Origin: Atriophallophorus winterbourni
Lineage: Eukaryota; Platyhelminthes; Trematoda; Plagiorchiida; Microphallidae
Length of the DNA stretch: 64,000 nucleotides
Reading direction: 5' to 3'
Assembly: GCA_013407085.1 (NCBI GenBank)
Contig: JACCGJ010024047.1
Coordinates: 16,791-80,790, forward strand
Shown here: in pieces, positions 46,535 to 59,357 of the stretch
Layout of the letters: every line of letters begins with the position of its first letter
How positions within the stretch are numbered: the stretch's first letter is position 1
The notes under the pieces: model-generated
The model's input: the letters and a program-made list of their open reading frames with translations, nothing else
Told to the model about the DNA's origin: nothing
The model's database searches: none
Program-made: the position numbers and the translations under genes

Positions 46535-47190
46535 ACTAACATTGTCTTTACAGAGGTAACGCGTGTCTTCAGTGTACTCAAAAGTGTATTTGGAAATATT
46601 TAGCCCAATATATTCCCCAGAATTATAAATAGATACCGGAAACTAGTCATAAAATACGATTTGCAGTCATGGTCTTCGCGGCTTAGGAATGATATAGAAC
46701 TTATGCAGCGAGTTTATCACCGCTTAACAAAGATACTTCCAAGTAGCAGACACTAGCCTTATAAATAAAGGATAAGTCATCTAAATCTGTTCGACATTTC
46801 CGATCGACGAATCTGATAGAACCTTGTCCTTCTTTTAAAAAAATTCCATAACCCAGATATATTCACACGAAGGGATACGAGAATTTGTCTGCCCCATGAA
46901 TATGCGCTAGTAGTACGCAATTCCCGCCTGAACTTTAGAAGGTATTTTTACTCTGCCCGTTATTGTTTTACTTGGAACAGTTTACCATCTACCGGTACTC
47001 ACTGTACTAGCTTGCTTGATTTAAAACGAAATTGGACAATTTTTAATTAATTCGTTTCCCGTATACTTTTATGCTTGATCAAACTGCTGATCTTGTGTTT
47101 TACACCACGTTTAATAATGCCTACCATTCTATTGTTATTATTGAGCTTCTTGCTTGCCAGACCATCTGAAACCTTGAATTACATTGTACT
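46535..47190 (+). mobile_element. CR1-type LINE 3' fragment
   Basis: The plus strand reads TRVFSVLKSVFGN, LMQRVYHRLTKILPSS, LNLFDISDRRI and FTWNSLPSTGTHCTSL, then a 3' UTR ending CTTGAATTACATTG. Same family as the copy ending at 12,565. 5'-truncated, with stops and frameshifts. Confidence 0.85.
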
Positions 47191-47379
47191 ATTATCACGG
47201 ACAGCATTACACCGCTATCATTTACCAGATTCTTAACTGCCTAGGACTGAGCAACTTTATATTATCTTAGCCCACGCGAAGCTTCCGAATGTGATGCACT
47301 TTGCCTAAATCTAGGTTTGTGATTTCATAGAATAATGCAACAAAACCCTGAAAAATACGATCATAAAAGAATAAAGAGG

Positions 47380-47530
47380 CCAGCATCAGATTGCTACGGA
47401 TTCTATAGAAGAGTAAGCACAAACAAACAGGGATGAGGTGTCTACACCTCGTGTGAAAACTGTATTCAAACACGTTTCTTGAATGAGTAGAGCAACATTA
47501 GCAACTTCCTCGCGACTTTCACATGTATCG
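47380..47530. repeat. Interspersed repeat shared with 8.94-9.06 kb
   Basis: See the partner repeat near 9 kb: AGAAGAGTAAGCAC and GTGTCTACACCTC in the same order. No coding potential. Confidence 0.6.
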
Positions 47531-47799
47531 TAAACAGCTGACCTGATTAATTCACTTGACAACATACAGGATTAATCGAACAATCCAAATCGAAGCATGA
47601 GTTACTGACTGAAGGAGAAATTAGTTTGATTGTCGAGGGCACTGTTGACGCGAATTGTTAGGAATGTGCACTGTGTGCTTTGCTATTCTACAAAACGACG
47701 TTAGATCCTTCGTAAACTTGTTCATGTATTGAGCTGACATTGCCCATTAGGTTGACAAAAAACGGTCAACATCATCCTCGTAAATCCCAAGTCTTAAGC

Positions 47800-49505
47800 A
47801 AGACAAAAAGCCAAGCAACATGAAGCAGACAAAGCAGATAAGCAAGCGCGTGAAAAAGGGAAAACAGGCAAGCGGAATACAAAAAAACAAATGCGGAAAT
47901 CAGCTTGTTTGTGTAGTTTTACTGCATGCGATTTAATTTTTGTTCATCAAATTTAAAATAATAATAATATACCAGATAAAATATTAGGACAAATAATAAA
48001 ATACACTAAGCCACTGACTTCGGTTTGCAGCCATATCTCTTAAGGTTTACAAAAAAATATTAGGCGGAGCATTTAGAATCTAACCAAGCAAACGAATACG
48101 CCTCACAAAAATAGAGCTACATTGTGTTTCTTCATTCCAACGCGCCACGTCATGGACTGGCTACCCGGTCGTTTCTCCCAGTTTCTGCCATACTATGCGA
48201 ATAAGGTGCGGTATGGTAAGCAAATCATAACCATAGCAAGCGAGAAAGCATCAGAATTTCTCTCAGTCCATGGACATCCGGTCCCGACACTCGCTCGCAG
48301 ACATCTATATTTGAATTGCGATGCTGCCACCGAATGCGCGCAATCATACGCAGGCAACGGGTATCAAAAACAGAAAGCCGACGGACATCTTCCTTTCGGA
48401 TAGACCAGGTTTCGCAGCCATAAAGGAGTGTTGCAAGTACCACTGCGATGTACGCTCGGCCTTTAGTATGGAGTGAAAGATCGCGTCGACGCCACAAATG
48501 GTGGAGGTTAGCAAACGCTAAACCCTCTTTGCGAACACTATGTGAGATCTTGCCTCAACACAACCACCTGCAGAGTTACAAATACAAGGTAAACAAAGCC
48601 GTCGATCAGTTCAAGATTGACATCGCACACAGTTAGATTTGAAAAAGATCCGCCCCAGTCCTCGGTGAGTGTTTTACACTTGTTTCGCACAAAACACATG
48701 CTATACATTGAAGCTTTGAATTTCAGGTGGTCCATGGCTTGTTGCATTATATGGTGGTCATCTTCTGGAAATGCGATGTCATCCGCATACTCATTATCGG
48801 TAGCACTCTCACCAGGCTGAAGTTCAAAATATCCGACTCCCGGACCAGCAAAAGATTTTCTTAGGACATCGTCGATCGCGACGTTAGAAAGGAAGGGCAA
48901 GATATGGCAGCCCTGTCGCATACCGCTGCAGATATTGATCGAGGATGACAATTGTCCGTAATCTCCAACCCTGCACAAGGTTTGGAAATATAATGTTTTC
49001 AAAATCAAAACATACTTCTTGGCGACTTCATGTCTCAACAGACAGTTACAAAGTGTCTAGCGGTCAATTGAACTGAATGTCGATCAGAGTTCAAGGAATA
49101 CCAAGATAGTTGGCCTGCAAAATGTGTGGCGTTGCTCCAGTAACTGACGAAGTGTGAAGATCTGATCTATGCATCCTCGACCGGCACAAAAACCAGTCTG
49201 CTCCTCAAGGATATGTACTTCCCATTTGGTACTAAACCGATGAATGAGGATGGATACTAATATTTCAGGAGCTACTGAAATAAGACTGATACACAGATCA
49301 TTTTAACAGGAATCGCGCCGTCCCTTTCTGAAAATCGAAGCAATTACTGATTCTTGCCAAGGGATCGGAACGCATTCCTCAGCATATATGTCAGCAAACA
49401 GCTTTTGAATTATGGAATCTAGAGCGAATCCGCCATCTTCGAACAATGACGTTACTAAAGCATCAGCATCTGATGGCCGATGGCGCTTAAGGTTCCGGAG
49501 TATAT
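47800..49505 (-). mobile_element. RTE-type LINE, second subfamily, RT to 3' end
   Basis: Minus strand: fingers (LRNLKRHRPSDADAL, TGFCAGRGCIDQIFTLRQLL, then ILVFLELRSTFSSIDR). Next RT catalytic region (GMRQGCHILPFLSNVAIDD, NEYADDIAFPEDD at about 48,790) and C-terminal parts (LLYGCETWSIRKEDVRRL, RCLRMIARIRWQHRN). The 3' UTR at 47,820-48,200 matches the fragment nested at 5.3 kb. YADD is retained, but motif A has lost its first Asp (FLELRSTF) and frames are broken. 5'-truncated at the Gypsy border. Confidence 0.85.
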
Positions 49506-50490
49506 TGTAAATCTCCGATTAAATTAAAATCCAAGATAAATCGACCAACAGTATCGGACAGTCCAGATAAATCATTATTATCACTTGTGAATTGGGAAAT
49601 AAAGTCCATATGTCGGATCTCACGAGGAGAATATTTATCTGAAACAGGAGCAAGGACAAATGTTAAGAGCTTGTGGTCGTTCCTAACAGTGCAGTTGCGA
49701 TCTTCTAGCAAATTGCGAAAATGACGTTTTGCACAATAGATTGCCAACAATTCACAGCTCAACGTACTATATCGTGTCTGAGCTCATTGGAGACGTAGGG
49801 AAAAGAAAGCATGTGATTTGGCGATACCGTTGACATCGTGTAGAAGGACTGCACCGAATGCTTCATGATAGGCGTCCGTGTCGAGTAATAACTCTGCATT
49901 GAAACACGTAGACTTTATCGCCTGTGAAGTAGCTGCGTTCAAGGTGGATTTTAAACAGTCGAACAACTTGCTAGCGTTGCCATTCATCTTAAAATCGCGT
50001 TGCTTGTCGCGTAGATAATCTGCCATTGCCTGTAATACAGCAGCACAAGACCGAAAAACGCCTCAACTGGCGAAGGGAAGTTGAACAGTGATATTCACTG
50101 ATGGCTGATACTTTTTGCGGCACAGGTTTCATACAGAAACTGTCGACATAGTGACCGAGGGTTCATAAGGATGCAACTCCAACCAAACTTTTGTCATTAT
50201 TGACAATAATGCCATAATGTGACAAACGTTGGAACACTGTACGCAGGTGTTCAACGTGTTCTGCAGGAGTGGAACTAGCAATACGACTATCATCATTGTA
50301 CACGCGAACAAAATACAACCTTGAAAAACCTATTCAATGAATCTCTGACATGTCTGAGTAGCATTTTTAGGCTAAATAGCAATTTAGATATTCAAACAAA
50401 CCGGATAGAATGGTGATTGCTGTCTTTGGAAGGTCTTCTTCAGCGACGGTTATCTAATGATAGGCATGAACTAGATGCAACTTGCGCATT
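49505..50490 (-). mobile_element. Ty3/Gypsy pol fragment: RT and RNase H
   Basis: Minus strand: DLVHAYH then AEEDLPKTAITILSGLFEY, RVYNDDSRIASSTPAEHVEH (RT box, YNDD in place of YIDD/YVDD), YGIIVNNDKSLVGV and RRFFGLV. The connection and RNase H follow (DFKMNGNASKLFDCLKSTL, LLLDTDAYHEAFGAVL, LLAIYCAKRHFRNLLEDRN, DKYSPREIRHMDFISQF). Frameshifts separate these. Integrase and LTRs are not seen. Confidence 0.88.
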
Positions 50491-51060
50491 TAGCTGACGT
50501 GCGGTCGCATGTTTTCTTGCACCGAAACTTTTAATCGTATCTTTGCCAAATCTACTCGGATCTTAACCATTATAACACCCTTTGTTACACCATCTGCTTA
50601 GAATCTTTATGATTGTGACTACTAATTAGTACCAATGTTATCGCAGCGCTGATCACAACAGTGCACGTAGCAAGCACTGAAGACGATGTAGTCTATCATC
50701 AGAGCTCATCAGCGATGCACATCTCATCCGCACGAGCTGTGATTCGAAACCGAGACCATCACCCTTGTGGTACTACTGTCTGAGTTTCATTCAACCGTTT
50801 GATCAATCTCAAATATATTCTATGTTTCTCCAGGTTGGCACATTTAAGTAGCTTTATATGTCCGACCGGCCGAGCGAGTATCATCAAAATCTGTTTTGAT
50901 CGTCCAACGGATGTGAAATACTAAATACTTAAGCTGACGTGCTGTCGCATTTTTGTTGCTTGGTCACTTCGCCGTTTCTTCGCAAAATCTACTTGAAATA
51001 TAACCGTTCTAATAACCTCTGTTACACTTTGACCAGTGCTATCGTAATTCATACATTTTG
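50490..51060. repeat. Local direct duplication, about 0.13 kb units 435 bp apart
   Basis: GCTGACGTGCGGTCGCAT with about 100 bp of following sequence (50,498-50,630) recurs at 50,934-51,050 with substitutions. The DNA between is unassigned. Confidence 0.6.
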
Positions 51061-52380
51061 TTTTGGCCCATCGATTAACAGCAAAGTTACCGTTTCAACA
51101 TAAAAATCTAAGTCAGCTCACACGTTCTAAACTTCTCCCACAGTTGAATATCATACGGTTTTTGCTCTCAATGCAAAGATCATATCGAACTACACATTTT
51201 AATGCGTTATTCGGTGCTCTACTTTGTGTGGTTATCGAGTTTGCAGGGATTATTCGTTAAATATACAAATTAAGAGTTATAACCTAGCTAAATTGACCAG
51301 TAGAATGAACGAACATTCTTCAACCAGTTTTCTCAATTCAGCCTACGAAGTGTGGTCGAGTCACGAGAGCAAACACTCTGGCGAAAACATCGATCGATCA
51401 TGGTGTGCATACGACGGTTGTTCCCCGGACAGCGACATAAAACCACATTGACCTCTGCGCCAAGTGCCTATACCCGGTAAGCAAGTTCATAATAATCAAC
51501 CATGCTTACAAAGGATTACACTGAAGTGCGATGATGATATCCAGGACATACTCCTAAATTTGTACCGACTAAAGACGAATCTCAATTCAGGTTGCCGGCT
51601 ATATCCCGATGTAGCATGGTGGGAAAGAAAAGTTACTGCAAACAATAAGAGAAAACGGTCTTACGAAGCTATTTCTACTTGGGGTACCAAAAAATACCTC
51701 CCAAGCATCGGTTTAGGATGCCGCAGAGCACCACTTCAAGCAGTGGCGTTACATTGCGTGTTTGCTTGATATTTATAATCTTGTGATCACTAAACATTTT
51801 AGGGTGCCTTTTCGCCAACATATAAAGGAGGTGGTCCAAACCCCCTGAGGAATAAGTTTTTAACTAACCACATGGTTGAGATTGTAAAGTCCGAATGGAA
51901 AAACGCGAAAAGAGCTTTACCGAAAGACGTTAGACTTAGTCCCCCGAAACCAAGTACCATGATTGAAACACATGCTCGTCTGGGGACAGTAGATGATAGC
52001 GTTCAAACCGAAATGAAAAAAAATCGATACATCTAAAAACGTCGTAGATCTGATTCAAACCGAGTCGGACCAAATGCGTCATACGAGAACCCAAATGTTT
52101 ATTTGAGCCGTCAGCGCGCAATGAGTAGCTCACAATTTTTAACCTCGAATCCAGTGAAACTAGGCAATCAACCCGAAAAACTAATTGTCGATTTAAGCGG
52201 TCGGTGACCATTGAGAAGCACTGATGTTTCATCATCTCACACACACATTATTCAGAGTAATCCTGCATCACAATGTTCATCGCCTTATCACAAACCAAAT
52301 GATTCATCAATGCTTGCTTAGTCCGACTCCAGAGAATGCGGAGCAATATCTTCAGTTTACACCCCGTCATTACTCACGAA
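51060..52380. other. Unassigned stretch, possible ORF1 of the following LINE
   Basis: Plus-strand frames from 51,224 to 51,769 are open for about 75 and 101 codons in overlapping order. They lie just upstream of the CR1 endonuclease, so a decayed ORF1 is plausible. I see no zinc finger or RNA-binding motif that proves it. Confidence 0.35.
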
Positions 52381-52384
52381 AAAT

Positions 52385-54925
52385 ATGATTAAGTGCATCT
52401 ATACAAACGCAAACAGCCTTTTTAACAAATTAAAAGAATTGTAATGAAACGGCGCTAGACATAGTTGAAATAACAGAAACGCGGTTCAATGCCTCATTGT
52501 CTGATAATCAACTCTCTTTGCCCAGCATGTCTCTATTCCGGCGTTACCGTTTAGACAAAGGCGGATAAGCAGCACTTGACTTTAAGCAATGGTTTATCTG
52601 TAGAGTCATGAACGACCAGGCGTTTAATATCACTGACACACTTTTGTGCACTCTGACTCTTACTTCAGGAGAGCAATGCATTATTAGAGTGATTCATCGT
52701 TCTTCAACAGCAACTCTCGACCTAAGCAATAAACTGATGAATGCTTTGCGCAATGTAACAACGCAGTACATTATTCAAATGTCAAAAATGTGGGATTTCA
52801 TTTTTCCCCAGCTCTATAGCTAAAATGATCATTTATCAGAGACACTTAAAAATGAACTTCAAGCCGTTTTGTATTACGCACCCCTTTATAACCACGTTTT
52901 TGGATTTACACGTATGAGGGAATCAGACCAGCCGTCTACCTGGGACCTAATGCTTACATCAGATCCCACAGCTGTTGAGAATATCGTTTATAAACTGCCG
53001 ATCGGACGAAGCGATCACGTTGTCCTAGAATTCGAGTACGTTTGTAGCGCTAATCGCAATAGTGACGTGACGAAATGCGTCAGAAGGCTGACGTACCGTG
53101 CCCTGTGTGCAGAATTACAAAGCACTAGTTTCGCACAACTGGATTTCTCCGATCCGAATAGTCATTGGCGATATTTCTTGCAGCCCTGAACTCTATATTG
53201 GAGGAACATTCAATGTTCGTTTTGAAGAAAGCGACTTAACGTAATACATTTTGTCTGCGAAGCAGGACTAAAAAGTGGAACAAAAGAGGGCGAAGCATGG
53301 GAGTTTCACAAGGCTATTAACACAGCAGATGCTCAGGCACGATTTACTTGACTGCGAAACAAAGTTATCAGCTTAAATAGAGATGATAAACAAGCGTTCA
53401 AATCGCAACTGATTTCTCAAATGCCTTAGAATCCGAAGCTCATGTGTAGACTTGTAAACGACAGAAAGAATAATTAACCAGAAGTCTTTACGTTAAAAAC
53501 TCCGTTTGGTTCCACAGAATCCATAAACCAAACCGCTAACCTGTTAGCAGATTTTCATGCAGGAGTTTTTGCGCTGAAATCCACGGAGCCTGATCAGGAA
53601 CCAATAGTTAGACTTGATTAACCGACCTTGAGTTAAGTATTGATTACTCCGCTGGAGGTAGCATAGCACTTACGAAAATTAAACGGTAGGAAATATTCAG
53701 GATCAGACGAGATAACTCCAAAGCTGCTTAAATCCTGGCATGCGCAGCTATCTGAACCTCTATATTGCATGTTCAATAACTTGCTGGCGTAGTGGCAAAA
53801 GACTGGCTACTGGGACAAATAATACTCATTTACAAAGGTGGTTGTTGTTCTAAATTTAAAAATTACAGGCCGGTGACGTTGCTGTCTTCGGTATCAAACG
53901 TATTTTTAGCGAATATTAACCGCAGAAATCGTGCGACATCTAGAAACTAACCAACTATTCGCAGTTACACAACATGGTGTTTGCAGAAATCGCTTTCGTC
54001 TAACAAATTTGCTAACAAGCTTAGAAAATTGGACGAGGATTGTAGATGCGAGAGGCTGTATTTATGCGTGCTATCTTAACAATTGTAAAGCGTTTAACAG
54101 AGTTGATCACAATTTACTCATAAAGAAGCTAAGGTAACACGGTGTTGTTGGTGGACTATACGGATTGATAAGAGATTATCTCAGCAAAAATCACATCCAA
54201 GTTCGTGTGGACGGCTTCTTATCGAAGAGCATCGACGCCACAATAGCGCGTCTCAGCTGCTCGGCATGATACGGTGGATATTTAGACGTTTTACCCCGGT
54301 GTGTTTTCCTCTTTTGATGAATACATATATACACCCGGTTCTTGATTATGCCGCACAAGCCTGGATACGATGGCTCCAAAAATACATCTAACTCCTGGAT
54401 AGCATATACCGGAGAGCTTCTATGGTTGTCATTTGACTCGAAAACATGCCTTTTCTCTGGGCGACTCAGGCGACTGGAGATGATGACAATTGCACAAAGG
54501 AGAATTTATTGTGATCTTATCATTGCATACAAAATAGTCACAACTCTTTCCAACCCCTGGATATATCATTCCACCTTTGAACTTCCAGCAACAGCCGTGG
54601 CCATGGTTTCAAGTTGGAAATACCACATTTCAAACGGAACGTTCGCAGGTATTTTCATTCGATAGGCGTGTTCTTTACTTGGAATTCTTTACCTTTTGAT
54701 TTGGTAAGCTCAAACAGTTTATCTATATTAAAATCAAAATTTGATGATTATATGAGAGCTAATCTGAATTCGCCCCCAACTAATAATAAACTATCCTCGT
54801 CCCATTGATTTGATTTTATCTATACTATATATATACATTTTTACATATAGTTCAACTCTGTGGTTATTGTAAATTTAATTGTTTTTCCAACCAAGAATCC
54901 TGAATCTTGAATCTTGAATCTTAAA
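52385..54925 (+). mobile_element. Internally deleted CR1-type LINE
   Basis: Endonuclease (IYTNANSLFNKLKEL at 52,398; WDLMLTSDPTAVENIVY and GRSDHVVLEFEY near 52,980), linker (CLRSRTKKWNK), fingers (LAGVVAKDWLLGQIILIYKG, NYRPVTLLSSVSN) and a decayed motif A (NCKAFNRVDHNLL). Near 54,235 it jumps from the end of motif A-B (VDGFLSKSIDAT) to the thumb (MIRWIFRRFTPV, LDYAAQAW), so the FADD box is gone. The C-terminus (FFTWNSLPFDL) ends near 54,808. The tail is a seven-base direct repeat, TGAATCT, at about 54,898-54,925. Confidence 0.88.
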
Positions 54926-55012
54926 TCACAGAGAAAAAGGATTTGCCGTTAACGGAAAGGGCAATATCGTTTATGTGAGGGATAGGATAACGATCAGGGA
55001 CAGTCCCTCGAA

Positions 55013-58000
55013 ATGTTGTTGTTGTTGTTGGCCTCCTTTGGTCGATGTCGACCATGGATGTACATCTCAAACGCGTGCATGTTTAATTTTGCAGGTTTTG
55101 AGTGACTGAACAGTCCGATTCAGGAGGCGCAATCTTTTCCGCAGCGCTGCCAACGATAGTCAGAACTCGGTTTTATTGCGTCAGTTGCCCTTCGGCGGCG
55201 TGATCTGCGTTCAGCCGCTAAGAGCTGTATCTGCTCATCCCCAGCATAAAGACGAGGCTTTGTACAGTGCCTCCAATGTGATCGGTTAAGAGCAAGTTCT
55301 TCCAAACTCGCCGGGTCAATGCCAAGAGCTTTCATATTTCTTTTTCAAACGTTTTTTGTACCGCAAGTGCGGTCTGCCCAATGGTCGACTTCCTATTTGC
55401 AACTTACCATAGAGTAGATCTTCCGGAATACGACCATTTTCCATTTTACATAGACATGACGAAGCTACGCAGGCGGCGCTGTTGCAATAGAGTGAACATG
55501 CTCTGTAGACCAGATTTTAAAAGCATTTCAGCATTAGTCACTCCGTCCATCCACGATATGTTAAAGATACGACGGATGCCGTGTAGATGGAAAGCCTTCA
55601 GCTTCCGTTCGTGTCTTGCGTGGGTGGTCTAGGTTTCACTGCCGTACAGTGAAGCATTTAGTAAGCACGCGCTGTACACCATCATCTTCGTATTAACAGT
55701 CAGCTTGCGGTTACCCTGAACACGAGAATTCAAACTGGACAGAATGGCAGCTGCTCTGTCAATCCACTTATCAATCTCCGTGTCTAGCGAGAGGTTATCC
55801 GCAATGGTTGAACCTAGGTATGTGAACCGATGTACTGATTCAAGCTGACAGTTTACAACAGTTATGATGCGAGGCGATACAGTTCCTTTGGCCAATGACT
55901 TTGGTCTGGCTCAAGCTGATTGTTAGACCAAAGTCTTCGCATGCCGACGAAAAACAGCCCATTAGAGACTGAAGGTGCTCTTGGAAGTGAGCAATAAAGG
56001 CTGCATTGTCAGGAAACAGCAGGTCACGGATTCGCACGTTTCGTGCCTTGGTTTGTGCTCTCAACCGGTTTAGGTTGAAAAGCTTGCCATCATTTCGCGT
56101 GCGTAGGTAAATACCTTCTGTTCTCGTCGTTAAAGCGTGCTTCAGAAGCAGAGCAAAGACAATGACGAACAGCGTGGTAGCAAGAGCACACAATTGTTTG
56201 ACGCCTCGGCGAATTTCAAAGGCATCTGCGCTGAAACCGTTTAAATGGACTGAGCCCTTCATGCCTGAGTGGAACGAAATAACGAGCTTTAGCAGTCTTG
56301 GGGGCAGCCTATCTAACCAAGAATTCTGAAAAGACTCGACCTGCTGACGTAGTCAAATGCCTTCGTTAAATCAATAAAAACAGCGTATAATGGCATACGC
56401 TGTTCTCGACACTTTTCTTGAAGTTGTCTCGGGGAAGAGTTCATGTCAACGGTTGATCTTCCGTTGCGGAAGCCACATTGAGATTCAGAGTGAATTCTAT
56501 CAGCTGAAACTTGCAGCCTGGTCTGTAAGACTTTAGCAAACAATTTGCCTACAACATTCAGAAGGGAGATTCCTCTGTAATTGTTGCAGTGGAGCGGTTG
56601 AAATAATGCTGCTTTACCACATTTGATGAGCTCTGTTAAGATTTCGTCGTCACCAGGGGCCTTCCCATTCTCTAAGCGGTCGACTGCTCTACTGAGCTCA
56701 TCATGAGTAGGGAAGTAGCTAGATATTCAATAGTCGGCAACCGCTCGACATTTTCAAATACATGAGTAGAGAGAGGAAAAGTGCTCTACCCACTTTTTCA
56801 TCTGCTAAGTTTTGTCTACAATCGGGTCATCAGATACAGACTTAATGGAAGCCGTTTTAAGTTAGATACTGAGGCTAATTTATGTCCAGTAGTCAATTGC
56901 ACATCGCCTCGCAGTCTGTTGGACCCTATTTCTGGCTGCTCTTAAAAGTCGTAAGTTTTCTTCTGTTGGTATACATTTGAACCTCAAGAATGCTGACCGT
57001 TTCTCATTCAACACCGCAGTCATCTCAGAAGCTTTTGCCTCGAACCAGTCGCTCGTTCGAGCGTTCTTCGGACCAAGAGTGGGAAGTGCGACTCGGCATA
57101 TGCAGCTTTTAATCGATTAACAGTTTTCTGAAGCCGATTCCCGTGGGAATTTCCTGCTGAACTCCGCTGTGAAGGATTTTGCAAGTCTCGCAGCTAGATT
57201 AGGTTCGCACATGCGTCTGACGTCAATCCTAGGCTTAACAGACAATTTGGTGCGGTAAAATCTCGTGTCGTAGAGCTAAAGTTTTGCACAGACCAGTAAA
57301 TGATCAGTGTCACAGTCTGCGCTTTGATATGATCAGGTGAGAATTACGCTTCCTATATTAGTGCACCTAACAAGAATAAGATCGAGCTGGTGCAAGTGCT
57401 TAGAGCGAGAATGTTTCCAAGAGACCCTATGCTGTGGTTTCGTTTGGACGAAATTGTTACCAACACAGAGACTGAACTGTGTCCAAATCCGTTCGCTCCC
57501 GCTGCTGCTCGGTTTTTTTGATTTTCAAAGGTCGTTTCGAGCGGCAAACCAAACTCCATGCAGTCAAGGCTCATCAGAACCACTTATGTTCCAAAAAAAC
57601 GTGTAATCTCTTCCTGTTAGCTTACCAGTGTCTGGTAATCGCGTCTCTTGTAGGGCTACCCCATCGACATTGAGTCTTTTTAACTCATTGTTAATCACAG
57701 CAGATTTTTTTACGCCTCTGATATTCGGGACCTCGTCATGAAATCCAGGAAGCATGGACCGGACGTTCCAGGTTCCCAGTTCTAGAAATGACATTTGTTT
57801 TTTAGTAGTTGGTTTTGCTGGTGCGGAATTAAATGTCTGCTTGTCGGTTGATTCCTATTTCCCATGCACCCAATGCGAATAGCAGACCGTGGCATGAAGG
57901 CTGCCCAGTTTGAGACGTGCGGTTTTCGTCCAAAGAGATTTGAAAGTCTCCTTCACCATCGAAAGCAAACCCAGGCGCTGAGCCCAACGCCAATCGAGCC

Positions 58001-58575
58001 ATAGCTTTTAACCGGTATCTGCTGATTCCCGTGTTATCATCCACAAAAGCGAAATGGAGTGTCCTCTATTGGTGCGTTGTGATGTACGCCATGGTAGTTC
58101 AATGTGGAGAACTAGCAGTTGCCCATGCAGCAAGCGCTCCCTCCCCACTGCACTACCGAAACCATAGGAACAGCTAGGCTGATACGTTCGGACAACGATG
58201 CGGTCGCAGAAGTTGGCAGAGCAACGTTGTAGAGAACTTCGTACTCCCTATGGGACTCCGGCTCTGGATTTTTCTTCGAGGTTGACACCTGGAGCCTTTC
58301 CCATGATTAAATGTAGCCACTAGGCATTGGAGGTTTGAGATAAGGGTTTTCGTTCCCCCAGGTGGACCGGCTTTATGAACTTACGACCTCCACCTGCCTG
58401 AAGCATGCTGGTTTTGAGGCGCAAGTCAGCCGCCTTTGCCCTTTCTCTTGTCTCTAGAAGCAGTTCCTTTTGGTCACAAAGGACCACGTGTGCAGGCCAA
58501 AAGCTGGATGCGGTTGTCAGAGGCTATATGAGACGCGTGCCATTGGGAGATTTTTGGAATTGGGAGCTGATCTTC
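55013..58575 (-). mobile_element. Near full-length RTE-type LINE
   Basis: Minus strand: leader 58,575-57,800; endonuclease start (LELGTWNVRSMLPGF, VDGVALQETRLP) at 57,790. Then linker (ARTSDWFEAKASEMTAVL) and RT fingers (LENGKAPGDDEILTELIK, CNNYRGISLL, SQCGFRNGRSTVDM, FIDLTKAFDYVSR). A degraded catalytic box follows (LLFPDNAAF in place of FADD). Thumb (HRFTYLGSTIADNLSLDTEI) and C-terminus (KALGIDPASLEELALNRSH, end about 55,120) complete it. The 3' end is (CAA)n, seen as TGTTGTTGTTG at 55,015-55,030. Frameshifts and a loss of roughly 35 residues before CNNYRG make it inactive. Confidence 0.9.
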
Positions 58576-58945
58576 AAAACCGCTCCGGCTTTGACAACCT
58601 TGGATATTTGTTGAAAATATTGTTTTGCAGTTTTATCATGTCAGCAAATGGTGCCACTTGATATAGGAAGGAAGTCACTCGAATTAGGGCACAATAATCA
58701 CAACATGGGCGCCAGGCATTGGCTTTGTTCTTTATAACCACGTGCAGAGAGTTAGCCCAGGATGAATGAGAGGGTCGGATGATACCAACCTCCAACATGT
58801 GCTCGAATTCTCATTTAGCACAAAAAATATTTGTATGATGGAATTACGGAAACTCCCAATGTATTTAGCTTTGCTAAAATTGTCAATGAAACTCACGATT
58901 AGTCAAATCAACGTTCAAAGCAATAGGTCCCCTTCTAAACAAACC
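58576..58945 (-). mobile_element. Ty3/Gypsy RT N-terminal fragment
   Basis: The minus strand reads EFEHMLEVGIIRPSHSSWAN, SLHVVIKNKANAWRPCCDYC and ALIRVTSFLYQVAPFADMIK, then breaks off at 58,600 inside the motif that should read DLSKAYHQ. It lies between the RTE 5' end and LINE ORF1. It appears less decayed than the Gypsy piece at 0.6-1.5 kb and differs in sequence. Confidence 0.85.
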
Positions 58946-58964
58946 ACCAAGCATTAAGCCACTG

Positions 58965-59357
58965 GTGAACGATTCTTTTAGGAACAGTAATTCTAGATAT
59001 TCTAGAAAGTATCTCCATCCATTACCTACGCAACCTCCCATTTACAAGTATTGTGGGTATTCACCTTATGGTTCCCCTAATTATTCTACATGGTATTCCT
59101 ACCCTTACTCCAATCAGCATGGTGACCAGCCACAAAAACTTAGTTTAAATAGAAATGGACACCTCAACTTTAATTTACCTTATGTTTATCCCAATCCACA
59201 TACTGTCATGTCACCCCAAAGAAACATGCATAGTATTTCATCTTGGCCACAACCTGCTCCACAGGTTTATCCATCTTATGCCCCCAGCCATTTTTACCAA
59301 GACTATTCACCACAGTCAAATTTTCCACCAGTGTTTCCACCCGTATACAGGATTTAA
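58965..59357 (+). CDS. LINE ORF1, partial, Pro/Tyr/Ser/Asn-rich
   Basis: Open frame from a stop at 58,887 to TAA at 59,355-59,357. The frame has no ATG before codon 80 or so; 58,965 is a GTG, so the true N-terminus is probably lost by 5' truncation against the Gypsy fragment. Composition is low-complexity: YGSPNYSTWYSYPYSNQ, YVYPNPHTVMSPQ, PAPQVYPSYAPSHFY. No zinc knuckle, RRM or PHD is present. Its position directly before the endonuclease-RT frame identifies it as ORF1 of that LINE. It overlaps the ORF2 frame by at least 115 nt. Confidence 0.65.
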   Translation: MNDSFRNSNSRYSRKYLHPLPTQPPIYKYCGYSPYGSPNYSTWYSYPYSNQHGDQPQKLSLNRNGHLNFNLPYVYPNPHTVMSPQRNMHSISSWPQPAPQVYPSYAPSHFYQDYSPQSNFPPVFPPVYRI

